NCBI GenBank assembly: GCA_024231975.1
Contig: JAAEQB010000082.1
Coordinates: forward strand, 1-17,907
Reading direction: 5' to 3'
Length of the DNA stretch: 17,907 nucleotides
From: Allobosea sp.
Lineage (GTDB): Bacteria; Pseudomonadota; Alphaproteobacteria; Rhizobiales; Beijerinckiaceae
Below, one piece after another: positions 1 to 17,907 of this stretch. The position numbers and the translations under genes were made by a program. Under the pieces are notes generated by a model, which was not told where the DNA came from, searched no databases, and was given only the letters and a program-made list of their open reading frames with translations. Within the stretch, counting starts at the first letter, position 1. Each line of letters begins with the position of its first letter.

Positions 1-854
1 ATCAGCAGCACCAGTCCCACGGCCGCCAGCATCATCCGCAGCGCCGGCCGCAGATCGCCGTAGAGAAACTCCTTGAGCAGCCGGACCGAGACCTGCTCCG
101 GCGCATCCGGCTGCGCCGACGCCGCCGTGGCCATGAACTGATGCCCCACCACCCGCATCTCGGCCCGAACCGCCGCCAGATCCGTTCCGGGCTCGAGCAG
201 GCCGGTCACGTGCATCGGGGTCACCTCGTCGCTCTCCGCCACCGGATCCAGCCGCCACGGCGACCACAGCCGGGCATCCTCGGGCATGTAGAAACCCCGC
301 GGCGCGATGCCGACGACCAGGTGGGCGAGGCCGTCCAGGGTCAGGGACCGGCCGACGATGCCCGGATCGGCGCCGAAACGCCGTTGCCAGAGTCCGTGCG
401 AGAGGATCACCACCGGCGGCGCGCCGGGCACGTCGTCGGCGGCGTTGAAGTTGCGCCCCCGCGTCGGCTCGGAGCCGAAAACGGTGAAGAAGTCCGCCGT
501 CACCCGCGAGCCGTTGATGCGTTCGGGCTCACCTTCGCCGGCGAGATTGAAGCCCACGCCCGGATTGGCCCAACCGGCCATCGCCGTAAAGCTCTCGGCG
601 TGCTCGCGCCAGTAGTGGAACTTCGGCACCGACACGGTCGGGACGTTGCCCTCCGGGTAGCTACGTTCCAGCTGCACCAGCCGCTCGGCCGCCGGCAGCG
701 GCAACGGCTGCAGCATGATGCCGTGGACGAGGCTGAAGATCGCCGTATTGCCGCCGATCCCCAACGCCAGCACCACGACGGCAATGGCGGTAAATCCCGG
801 GTTTCCGGCCAGCAGCCGCAAGGCAAAGCGCAAATCCTGTACTTGCTGACTCAT
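1..854 (-). CDS. MacB/FtsX-like ABC transporter permease, ADOP family (3' end outside window)
   Basis: The first 284 codons of a membrane permease are visible; the gene continues past the left edge. The N-terminus MSQQVQDLRFALRLL is followed by a hydrophobic segment at about residues 21-44 containing LALGIGGNTAIF, the signature of MacB-type permeases. A long extracytoplasmic MacB-PCD-like domain follows, with SRVTADFFTVFG near residue 116 and VVILSHGLWQRRFG near 148-161, both typical of ADOP (acidobacterial duplicated orphan permease) proteins. A second membrane segment begins at about 271 (MMLAAVGLVLLI) and runs off the edge. ADOP proteins are normally about 800 residues, so roughly a third is seen. 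The ATG at 854 is chosen because an AGGAG lies 11 bases upstream and the family N-terminus begins here. It starts 5 bases after the NRPS stop, which suggests co-transcription and a possible role in product export or self-protection; that role is inferred from position only. No ATPase is visible. Confidence 0.9.
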   Translation of the reverse strand, partial: MSQQVQDLRFALRLLAGNPGFTAIAVVVLALGIGGNTAIFSLVHGIMLQPLPLPAAERLVQLERSYPEGNVPTVSVPKFHYWREHAESFTAMAGWANPGVGFNLAGEGEPERINGSRVTADFFTVFGSEPTRGRNFNAADDVPGAPPVVILSHGLWQRRFGADPGIVGRSLTLDGLAHLVVGIAPRGFYMPEDARLWSPWRLDPVAESDEVTPMHVTGLLEPGTDLAAVRAEMRVVGHQFMATAASAQPDAPEQVSVRLLKEFLYGDLRPALRMMLAAVGLVLL

Positions 855-859
855 CCGTT

Positions 860-17907
<17,048 letters not shown>

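Noticed and set aside
855..859. A promoter or terminator between the two genes.
   Set aside because: The gap is 5 bases, with no inverted repeat or room for promoter elements.

Overview
The window is almost entirely one reading direction (minus strand) and holds two genes, both cut by the window edges. From about 17907 down to 860 runs a single uninterrupted frame of more than 5,680 codons encoding a giant non-ribosomal peptide synthetase (NRPS); its 5' end lies beyond the right edge. From 854 down to 1 lies the start of an ABC-transporter permease of the MacB/FtsX-like 'ADOP' type, whose 3' end lies beyond the left edge. The genes are 5 bases apart and the second gene's ribosome-binding site sits inside the last codons of the first, so they look like one operon. 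No RNA gene, CRISPR array, insertion sequence or attachment site was seen.

Read in the direction of synthesis (right to left), the NRPS is: aminotransferase (AMT, 5'-truncated) - C1-A1-PCP1 - C2-A2-PCP2 - C3-A3-PCP3 - C4-A4-PCP4 - C5-(decayed A5)-PCP5 - thioesterase. The AMT resembles the beta-aminating PLP domains of mycosubtilin/iturin (MycA) and microcystin (McyE), which sit between a polyketide module and the first C domain. A PKS module supplying a beta-ketoacyl chain is therefore expected just outside the right edge, and the product is probably a peptide or lipopeptide that starts with a beta-amino acyl unit. Pocket residues read by eye suggest Ser for A1, a Ser-related but altered pocket for A2, a Val-like aliphatic pocket for A3, and a pocket of the Cys/Gly/Ala-type subfamily for A4. 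No epimerase, methyltransferase, oxidase or cyclisation domain is visible.

The strangest part is the last module. C5, PCP5 and the thioesterase keep their catalytic residues, but the adenylation domain between C5 and PCP5 is reduced to about 210 residues: motifs A1-A5 are gone, and motifs A7, A8 and A10, including the catalytic lysine, have decayed. The module must be loaded in trans, be loaded by another A domain of the line, or pass the chain through unextended.

The organism is a high-GC bacterium (GC estimated by eye, not computed). ADOP permeases are especially abundant in Acidobacteriota, which makes that phylum the best guess; Gemmatimonadota, Myxococcota or another soil lineage cannot be excluded.
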